Below the pieces are notes generated by a model. The model did no database searches. It saw only the letters and a list, made by a program, of their open reading frames with translations, and was not told the DNA's origin. The translations under genes and the position numbers were made by a program. DNA of 64,000 nt from assembly GCA_050633505.1 (NCBI GenBank), contig JBOEGQ010000005.1, positions 62,001 through 126,000 of the forward strand, written 5' to 3'. How positions within the stretch are numbered: position 1 is the first letter of the stretch; each line of letters begins with the position of its first letter. Of this stretch, positions 9,483 to 17,459 are shown one piece after another. The stretch comes from UBA1672 sp050633505 (GTDB lineage: Bacteria; Pseudomonadota; Alphaproteobacteria; Micavibrionales; Micavibrionaceae).

Positions 9483-10478
9483 ATGTCTAAAAACCATAAA
9501 GTCCCACTAGCGCAAGCGATGAAACAAGCCGATACGCAAGCTGAGCAATTTATCAAAGAAGCCATATTCCTACCCTCCAATGAAGGTGAACAGGTTCTAG
9601 ACGAATACCTCAGAGATACATTCTCTACCTTTCTCGGCTCAGAGAAAATACGCCTCAAAGCTGAACTTATTGATATTAAAAATGTATATGAAAAAGATAA
9701 GAAAACCCTGAATGCACAAAGGGACAAACTGAGTAAAACAGATTGCACAATTCCAGCTCCGGCTCAAATTCAACAAAGTACACCGAACAAGAAAAAACGC
9801 AGTTTTCGTAAATTTATTGATTTATTCATGGCAGTTACCCTCGTGGTAATGGCCGCGGGTGTTTTATCGATAGAGGTTGTAACAATTGCAGCAACAATCC
9901 TGTCCAGCGGTAATCCAGTGTTCATTGATGCCCCATGGACTGCGTGGATGATGGCAGGGTTGGTTCCTGTTGGAGCATTTTCAATCAAATTCCTTAAATC
10001 TTATCTACCTAATGACAGTGCAAAAAAACGCTACGCTCTTTTCATCTATCTGATGTCTACAATTCTGCTGCTGATTTGGATGATCTTATTTAGCTTAATT
10101 TTTGACAACATTGGTGCGGATATAAATATAGGCGACATTATGAATTCATCAGACAAAGTAATTGATGAGTCTGCACTAACCATGATCCAATTGTTAAGTG
10201 GCTCGTTCGTCGGCGGTGCTTTGCTTACAGCCTCATCAGATCTAATCGCTAAATACTCACCCAGCGCTATGATTGATAATCCTGAATATCTTTTGAATAA
10301 GAAAATTTTCGATAGCATGACAAAAGATTTCAAGCCCATATCTGCCACCCATAACACATTGAATGCAGATAACGCAGCCTTGGATTCTGCGGAAAGAAAT
10401 TTCATGACCAAACATAGGCTTGCCTATAAACGGCTGCGCGCCCGATTTGATACGGCCTCTGTGCCATCATTTAAATAA
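9483..10478 (+). CDS. Hypothetical four-helix membrane protein of the island
   Basis: I do not recognise the family. The 331-residue protein has a soluble, charged N-terminal ~105 residues with coiled-coil character, a basic stretch (KKKRSFRK), then about four hydrophobic segments (roughly residues 110-140, 155-175, 185-210 and 235-255), and a soluble C-terminal tail of ~75 residues. A strong AAGGAG ribosome-binding site precedes the ATG. It stands alone on the plus strand between the structured non-coding segment and a frameshifted short gene. Membrane proteins of this kind are common accessory genes in integrative elements; no specific role can be assigned. Confidence 0.65.
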   Translation: MSKNHKVPLAQAMKQADTQAEQFIKEAIFLPSNEGEQVLDEYLRDTFSTFLGSEKIRLKAELIDIKNVYEKDKKTLNAQRDKLSKTDCTIPAPAQIQQSTPNKKKRSFRKFIDLFMAVTLVVMAAGVLSIEVVTIAATILSSGNPVFIDAPWTAWMMAGLVPVGAFSIKFLKSYLPNDSAKKRYALFIYLMSTILLLIWMILFSLIFDNIGADINIGDIMNSSDKVIDESALTMIQLLSGSFVGGALLTASSDLIAKYSPSAMIDNPEYLLNKKIFDSMTKDFKPISATHNTLNADNAALDSAERNFMTKHRLAYKRLRARFDTASVPSFK

Positions 10479-10501
10479 CTCAAAAAACAGGAGATACTAT
10501 C

Positions 10502-10682
10502 ATGATTAACCGTTACAGGAAGAACATCTCCGGCCTCTGAACTCGCTGAACAATTCACCCTGAAAATGTCTGGCGATCATATGTCGGGTGCAGAAGAACC
10601 TGACACCGCTACACCCACTGAAACAATGACACAAGACACTGCCAATTCATCCTTCCTATCGAATTTTGAACAGAAGCTGTAA
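10502..10682 (+). pseudogene. Short frameshifted ORF downstream of the membrane protein
   Basis: An ATG at 10502 has a good AGGAG ribosome-binding site (10489-10493), but the frame stops after 12 codons at a TGA. A neighbouring frame takes over at about 10530 and runs for about 50 codons to a TAA at 10680-10682, giving an acidic, Thr/Glu-rich peptide ending in FEQKL. The simplest reading is a small gene of about 60 codons broken by a one-base indel. A programmed shift or a sequencing error are alternatives. Confidence 0.3.
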
Positions 10683-10910
10683 GCCATAAACAACAAAATG
10701 TTCTTGCATTGTTCTTTTGTTTTGAATATGATTATCGTCTTCAACTCAGATAACAGGTCTTAATTTATACGGTAAAACGTGCATTTTCGTTTCCGCAAAA
10801 CCTGCCTGATTAAATAAAAAGAGATTTCCAAAAACAATAAAGACAAGCGCAACCGCCCGAAACATTCGGCGCGGCTTGTTATGCTTGCATAATAACGAAA
10901 GGGGGTAACT

Positions 10911-11090
10911 GTGATTTGGGACAATACACCAAATACATACAACAGGAAAAACACCGCTCAAAAACACTCTTCCAAGCACGATCCTAGAATAATTGAAATT
11001 GTAAGGTCTTTTGCTCGCAATGCTGCTGAAAAAGCGTATAATGATGCTATCCAAAATACATTGAGACAGGAGCAAGAGCGCCATGAATAG
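10911..11090 (+). CDS. Small hypothetical protein near island edge
   Basis: A 59-codon ORF starts at GTG 10911 with a strong AAAGGGGG ribosome-binding site 5-12 bases upstream. The peptide has a polar N-terminus and a helical C-terminal half (segment DPRIIEIVRSFARNAAEKAY). It resembles short proteins I associate with serine-recombinase-type elements of Alphaproteobacteria, but that is recollection, not a search. The same frame continues after its TAG stop for another 100 codons through the attachment repeat to a TGA at 11391, so the TAG may be a nonsense mutation in a longer gene. Confidence 0.4.
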   Translation: MIWDNTPNTYNRKNTAQKHSSKHDPRIIEIVRSFARNAAEKAYNDAIQNTLRQEQERHE

Positions 11091-11479
11091 AGTCGCCATA
11101 TTCTTGGTATATCTGCCAGAGGGCATTATTCGAAGGAGGAGCAGAAATTACTGTTTGATCAAATTGAAGAAATAGCCGGAAACACAGAGGATTCAAGCGA
11201 TACAGAAAAACAGGTTAAAATGGTTGCGGGAGGGCGATATGGGACTAAATCACAAAATTTATCCGGCGATAAATTAAATTTGGTTGCGGGGGCAGGATAT
11301 AGTTCAAACTTTAAATCCACACAAAAGTCCGTGATTGTACCATTGATTAGAGAACAGCATACTGACAAAGGGATGAGAAAAAGAATTTCTTGATTGTATT
11401 ATTGATAATCCAGAAATTTTTCTAAGTATTCTGGGGATGTGCCGACCACGTTGCTCAAATCTAGATCATCGGCTGTGTT
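11091..11479. other. Island junction without intact gene
   Basis: This 389-base stretch contains the left attachment-type repeat (11221-11305) and a plus-strand open frame (to 11393) that reads through the repeat. No intact gene is supported. Short Lys-rich frames around 11083-11175 lack ribosome-binding sites. Confidence 0.5.
11221..11305. repeat. Left direct repeat (att-type), copy of the tRNA-fMet 3' end
   Basis: This copy aligns without gaps to 15001-15085 (offset exactly 3780), with about 80-85% identity by eye. Each copy itself contains two versions of TGGTTGCGGG spaced 60 bases apart (11221 and 11281 here; 15001 and 15061 at the tRNA). The second of these is the CCA-encoding 3' end of tRNA-fMet. 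This is what sequential site-specific integration into a tRNA 3' end leaves behind. Confidence 0.75.
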
Positions 11480-13168
11480 CTACATTATTATTTGGATATG
11501 TTTTGAGCGATGCGTATTTAACCAAAATGCATTCTCGGTTAGTGCGCTTTTTCCTAATTCCATTATTATTGAATTGTTTATAGTATCATCACTTAGTATA
11601 CTATGGGCTTTTTGGTATACCTTAGACATTTTTTCATATTGATTTAGATGTTCTTCATAACCTTCTATTTTGATGAAAAGCTCTATTACTATAGCAATAG
11701 TTGGAAGGATAACCGAAACATTTAGTATAATATCTAAAAGATTTTCGTATTTTTCTGTCTCAATAGAATGAGAGCCTAAAATAAAAATATTAGCTAATAT
11801 AGAGTGTAATATAATCAGTGCTATGCCCGAAAATAAGAAAGTGGGTGTCAGTTTTTTAAAGAGAGTCATATATTTTTCGTTATGTAGACGACTGTTTTTA
11901 AAATATGCTTCTTGGCCAGAAATCCATAAATTGTAAACCTCCTCCCTGTTTATGTTTATTGGGTAGTTAGATAAAGATGAAAGATAGCAACTACGCAAAC
12001 CAAATCGAATCCAAGATAGATCATAAATCTGTTCTTCCAAACAAAAGTCAGCAACATTGGCTTGAATGCCATATCTTTTCCAAAAGAATTGCACACGAAG
12101 TGCTTCTGAGAATGCACGATAGTCTATAAATCGATCATGCCAGTGAAGATGCGAAATTAATTTGTAGATTAACCAAGATAAAATCATGGTTCCCAGATAG
12201 CACCCCATATAGAAATTAAGATTATCATAGGAAGAGTTACCATACATTTCATAAAAAAAGAGAACCGTCCAAGATAAGAAGATCATTAAAAATAAAAACC
12301 ACCTTTGGTATTTTCTGAGCCTAATCGCTAAAGAGTCTAGAACCGAAAATCTTAATATATCAATGGGTTCTTCCTGTAGAGATTGTAACTCTTCTTTGGT
12401 CATTAACTGCTGATACTTATCAATCTCAAACGTTCCACGGTTTTTTATATCTTTATTTAAGCGATCATGATCATCCATAAGAGTAAAAAATGCTTTTCTA
12501 TTTTTAGTTTTTAACCATTGTGGATTTTTCCATTCGATTTTTCCAACTGGAATGTTATTTTCTTTATCGCTTCGTCTTGTATGAATATGAAGAAGAGGGC
12601 CTGTTTCCGAGAACTTAAGCGTTTCTCTTGAAGGGCACAGCCAGTTGAATAAAACATTGTTATCTAAAATTTGAGGTTCTAAACGCCGATAGACGGTATC
12701 TCCTGTTCCTCCTTTTAAGTTTGTGCTTTTTCCATCCCATAAAGCGATAAGAAAGTGAACATTTGACGAGATTAGAGAGGCGGCGCTTTCATATTGTAAG
12801 TCGCGTTCTAATGTTGCTGAGATTTGAGGCAAAATATAAGTTTGATCAGCATTTTCCCAACGAGTTATAAAATGATCTGGATTATCTCCAAAATCTTCAA
12901 GATAATCTTTATAAGGCATAGGCAGAATTACTAGGTTGTCAATCTGTTCTTTATGAGCAACATCAAACCCCAATTGATCTGCTCCATCAGCTAGAGAGGT
13001 AACGCATAATAGAGGGGAGTTTGGAAACCTATCTTTTATTTCTCTAAGTGCTTTTTGCAACGCAGCACGTAACATCGGCAAGTCTTCACTTGGTAGGTCT
13101 CTATGTCCCACTATGCCAATCGTAATGGGAATTCTTGGGTCATTATTGGATTCGGGTGAATAATGCAT
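11480..13168 (-). CDS. SLOG domain fused to SLATT-like four-helix membrane effector
   Basis: A 562-residue protein. The N-terminus has the SLOG/LOG-family nucleotide-binding signature (GIVGHRD at 18-24, then SLADGADQLG at 58-67), in the Rossmann-like family that includes the sensor domain of Thoeris ThsA. A linker follows. Four membrane segments come in two pairs (about 290-310 and 317-338; 443-464 and 482-500). The segment RFIDYRAFSEALRVQFFWK after the first pair and the C-terminal ENAFWLNTHR are typical of SLATT membrane effectors. The likely job is to bind a nucleotide signal and then perforate or perturb the membrane. It starts 9 bases after the stop of the TIR-like gene, so the two form one operon. 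The role is inferred from domains. Confidence 0.7.
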   Translation of the reverse strand: MHYSPESNNDPRIPITIGIVGHRDLPSEDLPMLRAALQKALREIKDRFPNSPLLCVTSLADGADQLGFDVAHKEQIDNLVILPMPYKDYLEDFGDNPDHFITRWENADQTYILPQISATLERDLQYESAASLISSNVHFLIALWDGKSTNLKGGTGDTVYRRLEPQILDNNVLFNWLCPSRETLKFSETGPLLHIHTRRSDKENNIPVGKIEWKNPQWLKTKNRKAFFTLMDDHDRLNKDIKNRGTFEIDKYQQLMTKEELQSLQEEPIDILRFSVLDSLAIRLRKYQRWFLFLMIFLSWTVLFFYEMYGNSSYDNLNFYMGCYLGTMILSWLIYKLISHLHWHDRFIDYRAFSEALRVQFFWKRYGIQANVADFCLEEQIYDLSWIRFGLRSCYLSSLSNYPININREEVYNLWISGQEAYFKNSRLHNEKYMTLFKKLTPTFLFSGIALIILHSILANIFILGSHSIETEKYENLLDIILNVSVILPTIAIVIELFIKIEGYEEHLNQYEKMSKVYQKAHSILSDDTINNSIIMELGKSALTENAFWLNTHRSKHIQIIM

Positions 13169-13177
13169 AGGCCGTAA

Positions 13178-14581
13178 TTACTCTTTTATGGCGAAGCCTA
13201 ATATTTGAACAGCCATTCCAAAAATCATATCATCCCGTTTATATCTTTCATATTCTCTAGTCATGGCTAAATCCATATCCTTATACAATAGAGTATTAGG
13301 GCCCTCTCCGTTCTCATTTTCGGAAAGTTGTTTTGCATAGTTTGCACGCCATCCGTGATTTTCTACGAAATATTCACCCCTATCAGCTTCATTTTTTTCT
13401 CCTGTGTGCAGAACGTTAAAGTTCATATCAATGCTAGATGGAGTGGGATTTAAACATGATAAATCTCCATACATTTTGCGTCCATAAAATCTGTCTGAAG
13501 TTCCCTTTAATCTAGGGCTAATATCTAGAATAAAATCCATATCTCGAGTCGTGGGATAGGTAATGTCTAAAGCATCATCTGAGTTTCGTGCAAATAATGC
13601 ACCGTTACTATTAAGGACATCCCATAGTATCTGGCATATTTTCTTAGGATTCTCTACGTGATGCAAAACTTGAGCAACAAAAATCAAATCAAATGTTCCA
13701 ATATCTTCTTTTAATTTAAAAATGTCTCCAACTAAAAACTTAAATTTATTTCCTGCTTTTGATATTCCTTTTGCCAGAGATATTGATGCTTCTCTAGAAT
13801 CTAGGCCAACAACTTCGCCGACTTCGGGAATATTATTGAATCTATCCACCCCAACGATGCCATTACCACAACCAAAGTCCAAAACTCTTAAAGGTGCTCC
13901 TTTTTTTTCATATATGTTTTTTATTAAATCCTTTAGGATGAGGTTATCACCATCCCTGTTAACTTCGGCTTGTATACGTAGTCGTTCAGAATCATCGTTT
14001 GGGCAGTATGTACTGTCTTGAATAGATTTATCTTTTTTAAGGGAAAATTTCTTTTTTTCATCTAGTGTTTTCTTAAAATTATCTGCAAAATGAGAAATTT
14101 GTTTATATAAAATTTCTCGCAGTTCACCCTGTCGCTCGAATTCTATTTTAAGACGCGGTGCATATTGTTTCTTAAGTTCGGCAATTTTTTTTAAATCTTC
14201 ACCAAATTCTTGTAAATCATCGAAATTTAACTCACTGTTTTTGAAGCATAGTAAAGTAGGCTTATTCTCTTTAGAAAATTTTTCTAATTCTTCTACTGTA
14301 CCTCCAATAGAATTTTGTGTCGGCGTGCCTATTCGTTTCCAAAATAGTGACACCATCATATCGCAGGAATCGACTAGCTCTTTATTTATTAAATCTTGTG
14401 CCTGTTGATTACTATCGTACCATATATGGCTTTCGAATAAGACTGGCTCTAGATACATTTGGTTCCTATAGCCGAATACGGAATTCCATTCTTGTATTAC
14501 ATCGCGAACAGTGGCTCTCTCTTTGACCAAATCGCTAGATGAAGCAATAAATATGCGAAAAATATGTGCGTTAATTGGCAT
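13178..14581 (-). CDS. TIR-like (DUF4062-type) domain fused to SAM-dependent methyltransferase
   Basis: A 467-residue fusion. Residues 5-125 match the TIR-like DUF4062 pattern: RIFIASSSDLVKER at 9-22, a SLFWKRIGTPT strand-loop (78-88) and GTVEELE (94-100), whose glutamates sit where TIR NADases have the catalytic Glu. A charged helical linker (125-195) leads to a class I methyltransferase with motif I VLDFGCGNG (233-241) and the LHHVENP motif (306-312). It is the first gene of a two-gene operon with the SLOG-SLATT gene; AAGGG precedes its ATG. Known TIR enzymes in defence make cyclic or modified ADP-ribose signals; whether this one does, and what the methyltransferase acts on, is not known. 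Confidence 0.7.
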   Translation of the reverse strand: MPINAHIFRIFIASSSDLVKERATVRDVIQEWNSVFGYRNQMYLEPVLFESHIWYDSNQQAQDLINKELVDSCDMMVSLFWKRIGTPTQNSIGGTVEELEKFSKENKPTLLCFKNSELNFDDLQEFGEDLKKIAELKKQYAPRLKIEFERQGELREILYKQISHFADNFKKTLDEKKKFSLKKDKSIQDSTYCPNDDSERLRIQAEVNRDGDNLILKDLIKNIYEKKGAPLRVLDFGCGNGIVGVDRFNNIPEVGEVVGLDSREASISLAKGISKAGNKFKFLVGDIFKLKEDIGTFDLIFVAQVLHHVENPKKICQILWDVLNSNGALFARNSDDALDITYPTTRDMDFILDISPRLKGTSDRFYGRKMYGDLSCLNPTPSSIDMNFNVLHTGEKNEADRGEYFVENHGWRANYAKQLSENENGEGPNTLLYKDMDLAMTREYERYKRDDMIFGMAVQILGFAIKE

Positions 14582-14797
14582 ATGATACCCTTAAGATCAT
14601 TTGATATACTAAACTACCAATAGTTTATAGAGTTTTATTCACACGTAATCTAGGGGTTTTAATATTTAAAATGTGCACTAGTTTAACTTAGTTATTGGAA
14701 CCATTATTAGATGTAGTGTTATGTTTGAAACGGCTTAGATAATTTGATCTGCTCACGTAGACGCTACTACGAGTATAAAAGAAGCCCTTAAGCTACA
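14582..14797. other. Upstream region of the TIR-like operon
   Basis: AT-rich non-coding sequence between the TIR-like gene start and the recombinase remnant. It must hold the operon promoter (minus strand), but I see no convincing -35/-10 pair or operator. Nothing coding is supported. Confidence 0.4.
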
Positions 14798-15000
14798 CTG
14801 CCCGAAGTCGCCAAACGCTATGGAAAACTGATCAGCAACCTTGGAATCTGATATAAGCCACGCTCAACGATGTTTGGAAACTTTGCTCGGCTCTATACGA
14901 CTTATTCCTAGCAGGACTGGGCAGTATCTGGAGGCCGAATTACGTCATAACCCCTAAGGGCTAATAACTCTGACGTTAAACAAAGATTTTAAAGCTAGAT
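14798..15000 (+). pseudogene. Decayed 3' end of a large serine recombinase
   Basis: Two short frames read like pieces of the C-terminal region of a large serine recombinase: LPEVAKRYGKLISNLG (from 14798), and from 14856 in another frame a segment containing LLGSIRLIPSR and YLEAELRHNP. They are separated by a frame change and broken by stops at 14846 and 14954. The second frame then runs directly into the attachment repeat at 15000. The resemblance is by eye and short, so this is tentative. The position, at the element end next to the tRNA, is right for an integrase remnant. Confidence 0.35.
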
Positions 15001-15060
15001 TGGTTGCGGGAGGTCGATACGGGATTAAATCACGTGGAAAATCTGGCGATAAATTAAATT

Positions 15061-15085
<25 letters not shown>
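15001..15085. repeat. Right direct repeat (att-type) including tRNA-fMet 3' end
   Basis: This is the partner of 11221-11305. Bases 15061-15085 are the 3' end of the intact tRNA-fMet gene, and bases 15001-15020 hold a second, diverged TGGTTGCGGG copy. The doubled structure suggests at least two integration events at the same target. Confidence 0.75.
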
Positions 15086-15137
<52 letters not shown>

Positions 15138-15301
15138 TCACCGAAGATATGAGGAAAAATGTAAGCATCTCGCCTCAAGAGATGGGGTGTTATAAACCCG
15201 TAAAGCGGTAAAAGCAAGGACAGAATCAATAAAAATCTTTATACCCTTCGTGTAATAGATTGACTCATATCATATCCATGCCCTAGATTTGCCGTTAGAA
15301 A

Positions 15302-15387
15302 CCCTCACAAGGGGTGCCGAGTGTTACAAAACGGCTGAGATTATACCCTTGGAACCTGTACGGCTAAAACCGGCGTAGGAATGTGAG
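15302..15387 (+). promoter_or_regulatory. TPP riboswitch (THI element)
   Basis: The conserved THI-box elements are all present in order: GGGGTGCC (15311-15318), GGCTGAGA (15333-15340), ACCCTTGGAACCTG (15345-15358) and CCGGCGTAGGAA (15370-15381). CTCAC (15304-15308) pairs with GTGAG (15383-15387) to close the P1 stem. The aptamer ends only 4 bases before the thiO ATG at 15392 and no terminator lies between them. Ligand binding therefore most likely blocks translation initiation of the thi operon. Confidence 0.93.
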
Positions 15388-15391
15388 AAGA

Positions 15392-16486
15392 ATGATAAAA
15401 CCTGATGAAATCGATGCTTCACCGGCGAAATCTATGACCGTTTCTGTTCTTGGAGCAGGAATTATGGGGACATTGAGTGCGTATTTTATACAAGAGAGGT
15501 ATCCTGATGCGCATGTTTCTCTTTATGATCCAAATGGATTTCCCGCGGATAATGCGAGTTTTATGGCCGGTGGGATGCTCGCCCCGCTTAGTGAGTTGGA
15601 TCATATGTCAGAGGCTTACCTTCCGGTTGGATTTGCGGCAATTGATCTATGGGCAGAGTTAAGCGATAAATTTAATCATGGTTTTGAATTTTCCAATCGT
15701 GGAAGCCTTTTGATCACACATGATTCTGATCGGCACATGTTGGAACGTTTTAAAACAATTTTGCCCGTAAACAGTAACAAATGGTCAACTTTGGATGCGA
15801 AAAGTCTGGAGAAGATGGAGCCGCAAATACAGGCGAAAATATTCCGTCAGGCGCTTTATATGCGGGGCGAGGCACATCTTCATCCGCAAAAGGCAATGTG
15901 CATATTACAAGACCGTATACAAAATAAGTATACGCAAATGCCTGATATAGAGAGCCTGAAAAAACAGTGCGACTGGGTGATTGATTGTCGCGGTATGGGG
16001 GCACAGAAAGATATGGATTTACGTGGTGTGAAGGGGGAGGTGCTCCTCGTGCGGAACCCTGATTTTGCATTATCACGTCCGTTACGATTAATGCATCCGC
16101 GCTATCCCCTTTATATTGTGCCACGAGAAAACCACGAATTTCTGATTGGTGCGACGATTATTGAAAGTGATGCGCATGGCCATGTATCTTTGCGTTCTGG
16201 CATGGAGTTGATGAGCGCGCTTTATAGCCTGCATCCAAGTTTTGGTGATGCGGATATTATTGAGATGAAGGCTGGCACGCGCCCGTCTTGTTCGGATAAT
16301 TTGCCTCGTATTGAACAACGCAAAAATGTTATTTGTGCCAATGGTCTTTATCGTCATGGGTTTTTGTTCTCCCCGGTCATGGCGCAGGCTGTTATTGGTG
16401 TGATGAGCGGGGAGCCTTATGAGTTTACCTCTCTTTTTATGAAGGATATGAATGATGAATGTCATACTAAACGGAACGTCGCTTAA
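15392..16486 (+). CDS. thiO: Glycine oxidase ThiO (FAD-dependent)
   Basis: ThiO oxidises glycine to the imine (dehydroglycine) needed for the thiazole ring of thiamine. The N-terminus has the FAD-binding GAGIMG motif, and the rest follows the DAO family: a GGMLAP segment, a middle GxVKGEVL-like strand and the C-terminal segment NVICANGLYRHGFLFSP. About 364 residues is normal for ThiO. The ATG at 15392 directly follows the TPP aptamer; a GTG at 15383 lies inside the aptamer stem and is less likely. The gene is the first of thiO-thiS-thiG-thiF and overlaps thiS by about 30 bases. Confidence 0.9.
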   Translation: MIKPDEIDASPAKSMTVSVLGAGIMGTLSAYFIQERYPDAHVSLYDPNGFPADNASFMAGGMLAPLSELDHMSEAYLPVGFAAIDLWAELSDKFNHGFEFSNRGSLLITHDSDRHMLERFKTILPVNSNKWSTLDAKSLEKMEPQIQAKIFRQALYMRGEAHLHPQKAMCILQDRIQNKYTQMPDIESLKKQCDWVIDCRGMGAQKDMDLRGVKGEVLLVRNPDFALSRPLRLMHPRYPLYIVPRENHEFLIGATIIESDAHGHVSLRSGMELMSALYSLHPSFGDADIIEMKAGTRPSCSDNLPRIEQRKNVICANGLYRHGFLFSPVMAQAVIGVMSGEPYEFTSLFMKDMNDECHTKRNVA

Positions 16487-16655
16487 TCTGGAAGGTAAAG
16501 TGAATATCGAAAGTTTTCTGGAGGAAAGCGGCTATGAGAATAAAATTGTTGCTGTTGCGATCAATGGTGATTTTGTTCCTAAATCTGCATATGGTACACA
16601 CATGATTTGCGATAACGATGCAATTGAAATCGTTGCGCCAATGCAAGGCGGGTAA
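16452..16655 (+). CDS. thiS: Sulfur carrier protein ThiS
   Basis: A 67-residue ubiquitin-like carrier that ends in the obligatory Gly-Gly (MQGG), which is adenylated and thiocarboxylated to donate sulfur for thiazole synthesis. The N-terminal beta strand (VILNGTSLNL) and the segment EIVAPMQGG are typical. ATG codons at 16452 and 16455 are both possible. It overlaps the end of thiO and abuts thiG, so the proteins are probably made in step. Confidence 0.93.
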   Translation: MMNVILNGTSLNLEGKVNIESFLEESGYENKIVAVAINGDFVPKSAYGTHMICDNDAIEIVAPMQGG

Positions 16656-16661
16656 ATGCTT

Positions 16662-17453
16662 ATGACGCAAGATCACTGGACAATTGGTAAAACGCAGATA
16701 AATTCCCGTTTATTTTTGGGCACAGCGGCTTATCCGTCTCCTGAAATTTTAAAGAAATCTATAGAAGGCGCACAACCCGGATTGGTTACCGTATCTTTGC
16801 GCCGTGAAAGTGCGGCGGGTAAAGGTCAGGCTTTTTGGGATATTATTAAGGGGTTTGATATTCCGGTTCTTCCCAATACGGCTGGATGCTATGGGGTGGA
16901 AGAGGCGGTGACAACCGCACAGATGGCACGTGAGATATTCGAAACGAACCGTATAAAACTGGAAATTCTGGGAGATGATTATACGTTACAACCTGATCCG
17001 TACGGGTTGTTAGAGGCAACAGAGAAATTGATCGCATTAGGGTTTGAAGTGTATCCCTATATGACAGATGATTTGGTTTTGGCCACGCGTCTGGTTGATC
17101 TTGGGTGTGATATATTGATGCCATGGGGGGCGCCAATCGGATCAGGGCGTGGTTTGAATAATCTATATGCGTTGAAACAATTGCGTGATCGTTTCCCCGA
17201 TAAAACTTTGGTGGTGGATGCCGGAATAGGCACGCCGTCCCATGCTGTGCAAGCTATGGAAATGGGATATGATGCCGTGTTATTGAATACTGCGGTGGCG
17301 AAGGCAGGTGATCCGCCGGTTATGGCACAGGCATTTGCACAAGGCGTTGATGCGGGGCGTAAGGCCTATCTTTCCGGTGTTATTGCGCCTCAGGAATCTG
17401 GTACGCCATCAACGCCGTTACTTGATAAACCGTTCTGGCATCAAACGGGGTAG
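16662..17453 (+). CDS. thiG: Thiazole synthase ThiG
   Basis: ThiG builds the thiazole phosphate moiety from deoxyxylulose phosphate, dehydroglycine and ThiS thiocarboxylate. It is a TIM-barrel protein of usual length (263 residues) with SRLFLGT, the conserved LPNTAGC segment, the long KLEILGDD segment and the phosphate-binding MPWGAPIGSGRG loop. ATG at 16662 is better spaced from the AAGGCGGG ribosome-binding site than ATG at 16656, but either is possible. The gene lies between thiS and thiF without gaps. Confidence 0.92.
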   Translation: MTQDHWTIGKTQINSRLFLGTAAYPSPEILKKSIEGAQPGLVTVSLRRESAAGKGQAFWDIIKGFDIPVLPNTAGCYGVEEAVTTAQMAREIFETNRIKLEILGDDYTLQPDPYGLLEATEKLIALGFEVYPYMTDDLVLATRLVDLGCDILMPWGAPIGSGRGLNNLYALKQLRDRFPDKTLVVDAGIGTPSHAVQAMEMGYDAVLLNTAVAKAGDPPVMAQAFAQGVDAGRKAYLSGVIAPQESGTPSTPLLDKPFWHQTG

Positions 17454-17459
17454 GGGTTC

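Larger units (their letters stand above)
1..11305. mobile_element. Left module of a tRNA-fMet-associated genomic island (mobilizable or conjugative element)
   Basis: The module contains a relaxase gene, defence-type genes (an Avs-like STAND protein and a truncated helicase/PLD pair), a structured non-coding segment and short decayed genes, and it looks AT-richer than the core genes further right. Its right edge is set by an 85-bp direct repeat at 11221-11305 that matches the tRNA-fMet 3' end at 15001-15085. The left edge lies outside the window. No intact integrase or conjugation machinery is visible here, so mobility may depend on genes to the left or on a helper element. Confidence 0.6.

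Noticed and set aside
10746..11126. 126-residue minus-strand frame with several hydrophobic stretches
   Set aside because: It lies antisense to the better-supported small plus-strand ORF at 10911, has no ribosome-binding site, and its hydrophobicity is expected from AT-rich antisense sequence.
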